Origin: Isoetes taiwanensis
Taxonomy: Eukaryota > Streptophyta > Lycopodiopsida > Isoetales > Isoetaceae
NCBI GenBank assembly: GCA_021234155.1
Contig: JAJEKV010000004.1
Span: forward strand, 24,405,662-24,469,661
Length of the DNA: 64,000 nucleotides
Direction of reading: 5' to 3'
Position 1 is the first letter of the stretch. Every line of letters begins with the position of its first letter. The notes below the pieces were generated by a model that saw only the letters and a list, made by a program, of their open reading frames with translations, was not told the origin of the DNA and did not search any database. Made by a program: the position numbers and the translations under genes. Positions 22,551-33,439 of this stretch are shown piece after piece.

Positions 22551-23499
22551 CAACAATGCCAAGTGCCAATTTCCTAAGTCCCAACAAAGCTAGGTAGACT
22601 CTTGGCTTGGTCTCTTTACCAAGTTGGAGTCATTTAATGTTCTTTCAATGTCAGATCTGTTTGTCAAGTTTACAAAGTAAACATTCTTCAGTCTAAATCA
22701 AGGGTAGTCTAGCAACACACACAAAGAGGGTTAACTGATTACATACCTTGCACAATTAGCTAAGTTTTACACATTTTCCAAGAGGATAAGATTAAATCGA
22801 TATGTTCTTCACTTGGAGCTTGTCTTTTCAGCATGTAGCCAAATGCACATCTAAAAATCCACAATAATGTGGATGCAAGTAAAATCGAGTACAAGCGCAC
22901 CTCAAAGAAATTCCATTACAAGCAAATCCACTACTAGAAAGGCGAGAAATATGTTAAAACAAAGGGTTCAATCATGTCATTAAGAGATAAAAATTTATAA
23001 TCCGAGCACATAGTACCAAAATTTTTATAGAAATGGACAAGAGTTGAAGAAATTGCTTCCACCGCAATGTATATCGATTTCGATTACATTGTTTGAGCCT
23101 TTGCTCAAAGAACCCTAAAGTAAGTACAGTTTTGTACTTAAGATCCATGTACAAATGGTTTAATCTAAGTCCAAGGCAAAAACCTTTATTGTGGCATCAA
23201 ACCTCTTACGTGCTTGGGGCCGCGGCAAAGTACCTCGGATGTTGGAGGAGGCAAATACTCAACAATTTGTTCATGTGCCTCATTTGAAAGGAAGTATACA
23301 TGTTCCTCATCAGCTCTTTTGTAATTCAACTTTTGCACACACTACAAGGTGGGAATAGCGAGGTTACCTCGGGCATGTTGTGTAATGCATTTCGTATTTA
23401 CCATCTCCAATGCTCTTGTAATACTTACGACAATACAATTTCACACTTTGTTGAATTTAGAGCCCCATTAGTCCTTAAATGCACGTTCCACGGTGTGTT
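22551..23499. other. No assignable gene
   Basis: Sequence between the short tandem array and the decayed transposase. Frames are short and I see no signature. Confidence 0.4.
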
Positions 23500-26000
23500 T
23501 AGGTTCATTGCATAATGATCCGGAAATCAACATTATCTTCATTGCCCTCCTCGGCGTTGACAACAAAGTTGTCACCTACATCAACCATTTACGCCTTCCA
23601 GCATTGTCCCCTTCATCTTGTACATGAGTTCTGGATGCCTCTTCTACCACCTCCATAGGAAGTAAAGTTTCATGTGCATACTCTCAAGCCGAGATGCATG
23701 TCTACACTTGGACCCGCGGTTACGCCCGCGAGAATCTGCAAAAAACATGACGATGCATGTATTGCCCACTTCAAGAGGCCTGTCTTTGCATTATGGCCTT
23801 GATTGTATGTATCTTTGTTGTGCCTTTGAGAGTCTCACAATCATATTGCATGTCCTATTAACATCACCTAGCTTCACAAGCCAAAAAACTAATGTTGGAG
23901 TTCCAAACAGGTTAGTAGCGATTGAGAAGTAATAGCGACCAAAAAAGGAAAAGAAAAAGTATTGACTTTGTTTATGTTAGTCTCTTTCAAAGACAGGTTT
24001 GGAGCTAAAATACCAAATCGGGAAGTTCACAACATCTTGTGCATTCCTCAAGGGAGTCTTGTCTCGTTTGAGCATTTCACTTGTCAAAATTCTCTTTATG
24101 ACAGCTCCAAGACTGCGTCATGTTCCCCTTTCCCATGTGATGAAGCGAAAAAGTTCCACCCATCTTAATCCCTGTCAACTTATAGAATGCGCCTAAGAAG
24201 AAAAAAAGCCTAGAAGATTTGAACTGGGAAGCACATCCATCGGACGAAACACATGTTTAGACAAGTGTACTCCCTTGCTCAATAAAAAGTCATGATGACT
24301 TTGCAAAATCGTCTTTGGACAAACAAACTATCATGTTTCTTGTCATCGGATATGTAGAAATGTGTCTCTTTGACAATCTTTCTATCCCCAACCTTGATAT
24401 TTGGGATCTCTCCATCTAAAGCATGCCTGTATGTAATATGAACTAATATAGAACATTGGTCGTTATGCCTATGCATGCTCGGATTTCTGCCGAACTTTGA
24501 AAGAGAAATTCTCCGAAAGTCTATAACGAAACCATAGTACCTTTTGGAAAGATTGAAGGCAGTTCTTGAATCTGACCGCTTGCCATCCGGCGTGTAATTA
24601 TATGGGATAAACTATTTGATAACACCATCGGCATGTGTCATGAACTCCTTCAAGGTAGTTGTCTTGTACACAAGCCTCATAATGTCTTTGTCTTCTCTAT
24701 GATTTTTCCCTCGCCCTCTGGGACTTCTTTATTGTCTCCTTAACTGTGTTGACAAAAACAAGATGAATACCACCAAACAGAGCCAAAAATCTGTTTTGAG
24801 CACTACCATTCAATTGGCAAGTAAACAATTGGAAAACAATTGGTACAGGCGTAAATACCTTCTCAAAGTTCTTCCAATCGATAGTTCTCAATGCACTCTT
24901 CTCCCTTGGACATCTTCTTAGTTTCTTGATACCACAAAAAAGTGCGAAATAAGTTTAAGGCATTTTGCCTTGTGCCAAATCTCCTCCTCGTCTTACAACC
25001 GGACCCGGTGACCTCCATAGTTCACTTACAACGTTAAATGTTTTGTCTTTTGCTTCACAAAGGTCTCCTTACCACAAAGCGTACACTTGCAAGCACAATT
25101 TGGCCCATGTGTGTTTGGATCTCTTCTAATTCTATTCAAAGTCTCGCCTTACAAATTCCATCTTCATGGTAAATGCACATGCAAGTTTCTCGATCTTTCA
25201 ATCTCCTAACAAACAAAGGTTTCAAAGATTCAAACCTCCTCAATCCAATCTTCATGTCGTGGTGCTCTTTCTGAAATTTTTTTTGTAAAATACAACCTAA
25301 ATGAAAAAAAAAATGAACTCGTTAGAACTTTGTTTTACTTGAACTTTAAATGCATGTGCTTAGAATTTGCATGTAGGAAATGCATGTAATATGCAACATA
25401 GTGAAGAAGAAAATAAAGAAGACAAAGCATTGGAATTGAATAAAAATGAGAGTTAGAGATCTCAAAACACGAGATTCTTCCAAAAATGAATCGGATGCAA
25501 TCCGTAGGGTTTTCGAGTCTTCAAGCCTTTCGTTGCATCTTCTAAGCTTCACAACTTGCTTCTTGTTAGGGGAAACCCCGGTGTTGGAAATCCGGTAGTT
25601 GTATACCTTCTCTCGATCCTGTGAAAAGTTTGTCACTCCTATTCTTCCTTTTAAACATGGACCAAGGTCCACCAATTGCAAACTGCTCTCTTCTTGTCCA
25701 AAGCGGCATAAAACAGACCCTTCTCTTTATGTTCAATGTCTTTGCAATCTGAGACTTATTGTTGGAATTGTTGGCCCGACCATTAAAAGTGTAGATGATC
25801 TTGCATGAGTAATGTCATGATTCCTTCTTAGCTTGTTGCTTTGAAGACTGCTCTTAACATTATATCCCCGGCCCCAAAAATTCTTTGTGGCCCATGATGC
25901 CAATTTGAGGTAATCCTTGACTGTTCTTGCTAATATCTCATCCCTATCATCTTGAAACAAATTTTTGCACACATTCTAAATATTATCCAAAATATCTTTT
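23500..26000 (-). pseudogene. Decayed transposase-like gene (SDG..QFK / HGKGEHD type)
   Basis: Minus-strand pieces appear in family order. They are an upstream WATKNFWGRGYNVKS piece (about 25890), TIDWKNFEKVFTPVPIVFQLF (about 24888-24826), YISDDKKHDSLFVQ (about 24360-24318), SDGCASQFKSSRLFFFLG (about 24245-24192), YKLTGIKM, then after a frameshift WNFFASSHGKGEHD (about 24160-24119), and finally CETLKGTTKIHTIKAI (about 23843-23796). The SDG.a.QFK and HGKG.hD motifs are those of a widespread multicopy family of transposon-derived proteins in plants and animals. I cannot name the superfamily with certainty. Many stops and shifts; inactive. It lies between the two recent duplicates R3 and R4. Confidence 0.65.
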
Positions 26001-26643
26001 GCCAATTTACTTTTTGGTTCTAGTGGCCAATCTATGAGGGTTGCGGTGATTCTTGTGCCAATCTTTCGGCTCTTCTTTTCCTTTGCATTCTTCTTTTTGG
26101 CGGACATAATCTTCACCGCAAAGGCGTATTTGGTGATAAACATTTGCATTTAACACGAATCTGCAGTCACAACAAGTGTGTCCAATGAGACCTTTTCAAA
26201 CCAAAATGGGAGATGAAACTCTTTTAACAGGCAAAATTGAAGGGGAAGGCAATCCTTCTCCTAAATCTGTAATTCAGCGGCAACGACAGCAGCGGGATGG
26301 CACAAACTCGGCACCCTTATATCCGGTATTTTCCGGACTCCAAATCGAAGCCAGGGTCCTTTGCCACCGGTTACGGATCAAGCATTTCAATTTTGCTTCA
26401 AATTGGCAAAGAAAACGTTCAACCAAATCCATCTCTTCTTGAAAAAAATAGGAAGAAGTGCATCTTGAATGGGGAAGACGGATTTGGCGGGTATGATCAT
26501 TTTGAGAGGATGCTCTTGGCGGGCCAACGATCTCTCCTCAAATTGCTCGGCGGTTTAAGCTCATAAAACCCTAATTCGATAATGGAGTCTAAAATTAGGA
26601 AAAAGGCCAAAAGCACCCCCAAAGACCCAATGTATGCGTCCGT
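26001..26643. other. No assignable gene
   Basis: Two overlapping plus frames (26176-26442, 26297-26566) lack family motifs. The segment ends in a CACCCCCAAAGACCC stretch near 26617 that might be a transposon end; this is unproven. Confidence 0.35.
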
Positions 26644-26740
26644 AAAATTGCCCCCAATATTTTTTTTTTTTTTGAAGAACTGTGGTCGACAATATATTAA
26701 AAGAATGGTAATGTTACAAAGAAAATTGCCCCCCAATATT
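26644..26740 (-). mobile_element. Mini LINE/SINE insertion with ~18-bp target duplication
   Basis: AAAATTGCCCCCAATATT occurs at 26644-26661 and, with one extra C, at 26722-26740. Between them lies about 60 bp starting with a T-run (minus-strand poly-A). Minus-strand reading gives CTTTGTAACATTACC...GTTCTTC then the A-tail. The tail-proximal part resembles the end of the LINE at 62958 (CTTTGTAA..., GTTCTTATAAAAA), so it is probably an extremely 5'-truncated L1 copy. Confidence 0.8.
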
Positions 26741-26754
26741 GTGCTTTGACCCTT

Positions 26755-29690
26755 AGGTTTTTGTAACAATATTGTACATCACTTATTCCATGCATCAGTA
26801 AAGCCAATGAAATGCTGCAACTGGACATAATACAGATTACCTAAATGAACCAGCACCATGATCAGATAGCAAGAAATGCATAGCAATGGGCAGTCTTGGA
26901 AGATTCATTGCTTCCGGACGCTTGAATGTTCTTGTTACCATTGAACTATTGAGCTGCTTGCTTGTTTGCATGTTTGGCATTCATTGATTCACATTCTTAT
27001 CCTCTTAGATGATGATTTATATCTTGGAAGCAATAGCCAAGGAAAGATCTAATTAAAAAATAATGTTTATATTGGGCAGTGTGTGGCCGCATAATAGGAT
27101 ATACAACAAAGAAATATGGTGAGAAGGTTTTGCAGATCAACTTGAGTTGACGTGAGTACTTGTCATAATATGAAGTGTCGCTTTTGCGTGTTACTAAAGT
27201 TTAATGTTTAATGGGTTACTTTAATAGTTTTCTTTTCTTGTAGAGATTTTGTTGACAGTGTGGATCACTCATTTGGCTGCTTTCTTACTCATGGGATGCA
27301 CATACATTTGATTGGGGAAACCAATGTGGGTTCTCAAAAATTTTAGCATTGTAGTTTTGTCATATAATGCCAGAAGATTTTCACTTTGACATTTGGAGGT
27401 TGAATAAATGAAACGTGCAAATGAGTTGTATAAATTTCTTAATATGAAACCTCTCTTTCATGAAAAAGGCTCAAGTTTGATAAATTTCTATATATGAAAG
27501 CCCTCTTTCCGCGATCTGAGATAGGCCTAGCGCATCTATATAAGTAAGTTTTGCTTTGACTTATATGCATCAAGAGTCCGAAATGACAGAGCCAGATTCC
27601 ATTGTGGAATTGAGGCGGATGCCACGTGCCACGCGATCCTATTTCTATTTTGGTGGTCACGAACTAGTTTTCAAAAGAAAAAGCATTATAGTGAAGGCTT
27701 TTTTATATTCTACACTTGTAGTGGTACCTACTTATTCGAGGTTAAGACGACTATCAAGTCTTAAATTTGATAATATTCTTGATTAATAATGTTGATAATA
27801 AACTTGATCAAGTTTGCTATCAAGTTTAAGACTTGATAATAATGTCTTAATCTCAAATAAGTAGGTACCACTACAAGTGTAGAATATAAATAAGCCTTCA
27901 CTATAATGCTTTTTCTTTGAAAACTAGTTCGTGATCACCAAAATAAAGTTTGCATGCACAATCGGATCTAGCAATTTCATGTATCACGAGGAATGAAAGG
28001 CTGGCCCGTAGTGATGACATGGAGGCCTCCACACTTCGTAGGAATCCAAGGCATGGGGCATTGATGTAACGTGAATACAAGTTAATCACAAATTTGTGCG
28101 ATAAAACCGTTGGAATGGAGGGTAAAATGTTAGAAATGAAGGATAGAATGGTCTAATGAAGGTAAAAATCCTAAAGAATCGAAAAGACGTGGCAAAAACT
28201 CTCAAAATCGTCTGCATGAGACAAGCATCAAACTTTTGGATCGACATCCTTGAAAAGCAAAAAAAAATATGCTATGTGGCGCGATGCGATAGGCAGCAGA
28301 ATTGTGATTAACCTGTATTTACATGACCATATTTATCATGGAAGACATCTAGTGTCGATAGAACGATGGTGCTCAAAATTACCTTGTCTCGTCAAGGTTA
28401 CCTGTAGAAATGTCTTGAATATATGTGGGGGAATTCTACAAGTTTACAACAGGATGAAAGATAACTGGTATCGTATATCATCTAATAATTGCATTTCATG
28501 ATTCACCTTTATCACATGAGCAAATGCCACGTCGTGCTTAAGGTGAGAAGAAACACCCAAATACATAATGCGTGAAAGTGTTGGAAATACACCCATTCCA
28601 CGGAGAAAATACACTAGAATATTAGTAAGAGGCAGATTTAAACCCCTAGTATACAAACGGAAAAAACCCCCTTCCAACCACTCACTTGGTTTATACGGGT
28701 CTTCTATGTGAATCCCCTGGGAATTGCATACATCATGATTTATTTTATGTCTCTCAAGATGGACTTAATAATTTGGGGTGGTTCTCGTGAAGTTTAAGTT
28801 AATAATGATGCAATGTTTAAATGGTGAAGTTTGAATTATTACATCCGAGGTGTATGTTGTAGAGGGGTCTAGATTGGATTTACCTAGTTATGCCTAGATT
28901 GGATTTACATTGTTATGATGTAGAGGCTATAAATATTAAGAAGGGCCTACATTGGATTTACATGGTTATGCCTAGATTGGATTTACATGGTTATAATCAA
29001 AAGTCTAAGTAGAGGCTAGAAGTTAAAGAAGTCTCCAATTACCTAAAAAAATGCAAGATAGGGAAAGAAGAAAACACACTCTTCTGTCTGACATGTATGA
29101 TTGCATATCGGGAGTTTCAAAGATCAAGAAATGCATTAAAGAAAATGCAATTCTGTGCCATGGAGCCTAATTCATTGGTGTTTAGGCACCGATGGGCAAA
29201 ATAGTTCGATGTTCAGGCAATGTCGGATTGAATAAATAAAACATGCAAATGAGTTGTATAAATTTCTAAATATGAAACCCCTCTTTCACGAAAAAGGCAC
29301 AAATATGAAAGCCCTCTTTCACGAAAAAAGCACAAATTTAGATAGGCGTAGCAGATAATATCGTAAGTTTTGCATCAAGAGAGGCCAAAATGGCAGAGCC
29401 AAATTCCATTGTGGGATTGAGGCGGATGCCACGTGCCACGCGACCCTGGTCACGAACTAGTTTTTAAAAAAAAAAATATTATACTCTAAGGTTTTTTTAT
29501 ATTCTACATTTCTCAGGCAATAAAATGTGAAGCTTTATGGGGGTAGACTGCATTATACAGACCCCTCCTTGTGTCGCTGATATCTGGCCCTCCAGGCTTG
29601 GATTGGAGGGCTGGGATTGTGCCACGTTGGAGGGGGCTGTATCTTTATGTCTTGCGAATTGGATTTTTTCTGCCTGCTAATTTTTGCATA
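26755..29690. repeat. Complex repeat copy R4 (recent duplicate of R3)
   Basis: From AGGTTTTTGTAACAATATTG at 26755 this matches 19324 onward almost continuously to about 29690, with a constant offset of about 7.42-7.44 kb. It contains a MITE, the ~25-bp repeats (28866-28990), the half MITE and a truncated mini inverted repeat. Most differences from R3 are small clusters of indels and substitutions at or beside CG dinucleotides. Confidence 0.93.
27643..27946. mobile_element. Foldback MITE, copy in R4
   Basis: Copy of the 307-bp MITE with the same arms as 20202-20508; one base is lost in the right-arm A-run (AAACTAGTTC versus AAAACTAGTTC). Confidence 0.85.
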
Positions 29691-29905
29691 ACGCGGGCTT
29701 CTGATTGAATGGTGTTTATTTTTGGATAACGCGGTGGGGTCTGTTTGAATCGAGATAATTTTTGGATAACGCGGGGCTTCTGATTGAATCGAGATAATTT
29801 TGGATAACGCGGGGCTTCTGATTGAATCGAGAAACTGTGCAGATTTAGTAGAAGTAGATTTTGGCCCAAATTATTGGATAACGCGGGCTTCTGGCTGAAC
29901 GGTGC
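29690..29905. repeat. ~45-bp tandem repeat containing GATAACGCGGG
   Basis: Units of CTTCTGATTGAATCGAGATA plus ATTTTTGGATAACGCGGG occur about five times (near 29697, 29745, 29775, 29813 and, more diverged, 29887). R3 has a single unit at about 22270. The array was thus expanded in R4 or contracted in R3. A minus-strand frame repeating SRFNQKPRVIQK-like residues reflects the array. Confidence 0.85.
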
Positions 29906-30008
29906 AGATCTAACCCCAGGGAAATATCGAATTCCCTAGAACCGTTAGATTTAATTCCTCGTGAATAAGTAGATGGCTTACGTGAGTTGTTCCTGCATTT
30001 GCTGAGAG

Positions 30009-30655
30009 ATGGCGATAGCGAGGGGGCGATCTATGAAGGATTGGAAGCAGTTTTCTGAGAGCTCCGGCGTTGATTCATGCACTTTACTTCACTATGTGAT
30101 TGCATTAGCAGACGTTGAAGAGCTGAGGCGGAATAAAGAGTCTCTGATCGCGCGCTTGATAGCCTCCACTTCAACAACTGAGGATCCATGCCCTGCTCTA
30201 GGCATCCAACAACAATCAAAAGGTTTGTCAGATTTAGATTTGCATAAACAAGAAGTTGTAAAAACTAAAGAAGACGAAAAGATGATATCTATAGAACGAA
30301 AAGTGGAAGAGGGGTACAAGAAAGAGCAGGACAGAAAGAAAATCCAGAGGCCAGACATGCCAAAGATCCAAGATCCAGTTATCAAGCCTAAGATCCAAGT
30401 CCAAAAAGCAGAATTCGAAGTTAGCATTCGAAGACGAAAAGATTATATCCATCAAACGAAAATTGGAGGGAGTACAAGAAAGCGCAAGACATAAAGAGAC
30501 AACACACAATCCGGGTAATCCAGGATCCACTTAGCAAGAAGCAGCCTCCATCTAGCAAGATCCAAGTCAAGAAGAAGCGAAAGTTGGAGATTATAAGAAA
30601 ACAGTCGCAAAGGGATATGCAGGGATGCCTTCTCTTTCTGCGGTGGACCTAGGAA
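30009..30655 (+). CDS. Lys-rich protein with TFIIS N-terminal/MED26-like start (tentative)
   Basis: Open from the ATG at 30009 to a stop at 30494. Residues about 8-52 (MKDWKQFSESSG, LLHYVIALADVEELRRNKES, LIARLIAS) resemble the N-terminus of plant MED26/TFIIS-N proteins: an aromatic/DWKKFF..AG start, then an I..AI.VA..D.P.E....R..IAE.L helix pair that binds transcription factors in the nucleus. The rest is Lys/Glu/Gln-rich. A ~155-bp segment is duplicated in tandem (EDEKMISIERK... then EDEKIISIKRK...). A single extra base in the second copy shifts the frame; in the shifted frame the homologous sequence stays open to about 30652. AATAAAA follows at 30799. It may be a real gene with a late frameshift or a decayed copy. 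No introns are apparent. Confidence 0.45.
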
Positions 30656-31590
30656 GCTAGGTTCTACACTTAAGTCCTTTTAGCTCACATTGGATATGTT
30701 TTTTCTTTTGTATATACATTATTTTCATTCTTTCTATATTGAGAAGAATTCTCCACATGTACATACGCCATTGGCTGGGGCTTTTCCAACCACAACAATA
30801 AAATGATGTTATTCTCTCATAATATATGTTGTTTGTAGTTCTTGTCGATCACGTATCTCTTTGCACCTAAGCAACATTTTCTACAAAATTGACATTTTAA
30901 TCATCTCAACTTGTAGTGGGCCTAATCACTCATTCCGCTTCCTTCGACTCTCAAAATTAATCTTGATCTTTCTATGGAATATAAAACAAATCCTCTTATT
31001 ATTTGAATTAGTAAAACATTGAGATTTAAATCAAGCCCTCAAGCTTCCAGATAGCATCGCTTTGCAAGTAATAACCATCGATGGTTTTGACATTCAAAAG
31101 TATCATGACTGTGTGTGCCTTGATGCATTTTCTTAAAAAAACCTTATCCCAACATACAATCGATATATGCACATACCCTTGAACATCTTCCTATTTGAAC
31201 ATATCATGTTACCATACTTGGAAAATGTTGCACCTTGTAATATGTTTAGTATCTTCATTTAACATTTTCATCTATAACCTATATAAAGTGCCCATAACTT
31301 TAGCCATGGAGAGTTGCATCCTTTTCTGCCTTCAAATCTTGTTATACGAGATTATCATTAGACCCATGCAGAGCTGAGCTTTGTTCTCAGAAGTTACTAG
31401 TGTTTTTGTTTAAAAAGGTGTCTAAAAACATAATAGCAGAAACCTCATGGAATGGTTTTCAAAGGCTACGTCGTATCATATTTACAAATTTACAAGCGAA
31501 CACGAAATTAGCCAGAAGAAGGTATGCAAAAGTTCTTCCACATTCCTGTTATTTGTATTATCAGCATCCATTCTCCGTTGTCTGCTGCCA
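30656..31590. other. 3' flank and intergenic sequence, no gene
   Basis: AT-rich sequence with a possible poly-A signal near 30799. A frame at 31400-31714 overlaps the presumed start of the PPR pseudogene but shows no clear transit peptide or repeat. Confidence 0.4.
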
Positions 31591-31599
31591 GGACATGAC

Positions 31600-33435
31600 A
31601 GAAAGTCCCAGGTTTTATAAGGATCTAGTTAGGTTTCATAGGTTCGGGCTGAAAATGATAAGGGTGCCCTGGATAAGTTTTGGCAAACAAGAGGAACGAA
31701 GCCTGATAAAATAGTCTTTCTTACAATTTTAAATTTCTGCTGTAACCCAGAAGCTCTACCAAATGGTAAACTTATACATGCTTGCATTATTCAGGGTGAT
31801 CTTGCAACAACTGCTCTCATTAAAATGTATGATAATTGTGGATACTTAGAGTGCGCACTTAAAATTTTTGAATGAAATACTTGAGCCAGATGCAATCTCA
31901 TGGGCAAAATGATAACAGCATATTCCCAAGATGGCAATTGTGAGAACGCTATGCGACTGTGCAGTGCAAGGTAGTAGACCTAGCGTGGCTATGTTTAGCC
32001 CTGTTCTCAGTCTCCTTTCAAAAGAAATGGCATTAGCAGATGGTAAGATGGTACAGGCCAATACCATCAGTCATAAAACAGAATCGAGATTTAGGCATTG
32101 CATTTGTTGATATGTATGGGAATTGTGGAGAGTCTAGGCGATGCTAACAAAATGTTCACAAAAGATTAATTAATGAAATCTCATTTCGTGGAATACTCCA
32201 ATTTATTAGCAGATGTTAGCAGATGAAGTCTCTTATATCAGCATTTTACCATGTGGTGATCTGTTGGCATGTCAGTGGGAAACTCATGTTGCTAGTGATA
32301 CCTTGAGTTCAGCGTTAGAATCAAGAAATGCTCTTATTGGCATGTATGGGAAATGTGGGAGCTTAGGCGCTGCAGTCACATTCTTCAACATAGAACCGCA
32401 ACCAAATGTGCTTGCCTCACATATACAAAATGGGCACAACAAGCATGCCGTCCAAGTATTGAAAGGATAATATCTGAGGGCATTAAACCAAGTGAAGTCA
32501 CCTTCTTGACTCTCATCAGGGACATGCATTAATGTGAAAGCCCTTGCAGATGGTAAAATGTTCTACTCTCATATAATTATTAGTAGATTTGATACTCTAG
32601 ACAAGGCTGTGAATGGTTCTCTAATTATTATGTACATCAAATGTGTATTTACAGGCTGCTCATGAGGTCTTGGAAAGAATGCAAGAAGATTCTAATTGTC
32701 TGGAATACTATGATTTTTTGCAAAACATGGGCAAAATACTACTGCAATACAGTTGTTTCAGAATATGTCACGGAATCTGTTATTCCAAATGAGATTACGT
32801 GACTTTCAGTGCTTCATTCTTGTGCTGGCTTTTCTGCCCCTAATTGTGTACATGCTATAATCAGCAGCAGAGCTGATTTTGGTTCTATAGTAGGAAATGA
32901 TGCATGGAAAATGTGGAAGGTTGATAGATGCGCACAGAATATTCGATAAAAATCAAGAGGTGATCTCATAGACAGCAACACTTCCATCGCATGCCCAATA
33001 TGGTCATGGCAATGGAGGAGCCATTAAAATTCTGCCAGAAATGAAAGAGTTAGGCTTGAAGCCAGACAATAGCACACTCGTCACTCTCCCAACAGGATGC
33101 AATCATGCTGGATTGTTTATGGAAGGCTATCAATGTTTTGTTTTAGCAACTTTGATGCTATACCCATGATAGAACATTACCATTGTTTGAATTACCTACA
33201 CAGACTTGGGGGCTGGTTAGACAAGATGTGCGATCTGTTGGATGGAGCGCCCTATGTGTCTCAAAGTTTGCTTTTACCCTGCAATTTCACTTCCAGAAAT
33301 TGCATCCGCCCTCTCTGACATATATTGCAACAGCAGTGCCAGTTCCGCATTCATAACAAGTCTGGAATGTTTGCCACTTCTAATTTTTCTAACCTGTTTG
33401 GAAATATTGATTCGAAGCAACATACTTGAACAATA
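31600..33435 (+). pseudogene. PLS-class PPR protein pseudogene
   Basis: PPR proteins bind organelle transcripts for processing or editing. Repeat signatures appear in order: FLTILNFCCNPEALPNGKLI then TTALIKMYDNCGYLECALKI (about 31700-31868); DGNCENAMRL (about 31935); VDMYGNCGE in a shifted frame (about 32107); SRNALIGMYGKCGSLGAAVT (about 32320-32380); GIKPSEVTFLTLI (about 32474-32515); HGKCGRLIDAHRIFDKN (about 32900-32955); MKELGLKPDNSTLVTLPTGC (about 33042-33101). An E-motif-like end follows (IPMIEHYHCL, LDKMCDLLDGAP, about 33160-33255). Frame changes and stops occur in almost every repeat. No DYW domain is visible. It is independent of the PPR scraps in R1 and R3. Confidence 0.85.
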
Positions 33436-33439
33436 TTAA

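Noticed and set aside
20115-27786. Identical 76-codon frames at 20115 and 27556 as a conserved gene
   Set aside because: They are identical because R3 and R4 are recent DNA duplicates; the frame runs into a MITE arm.
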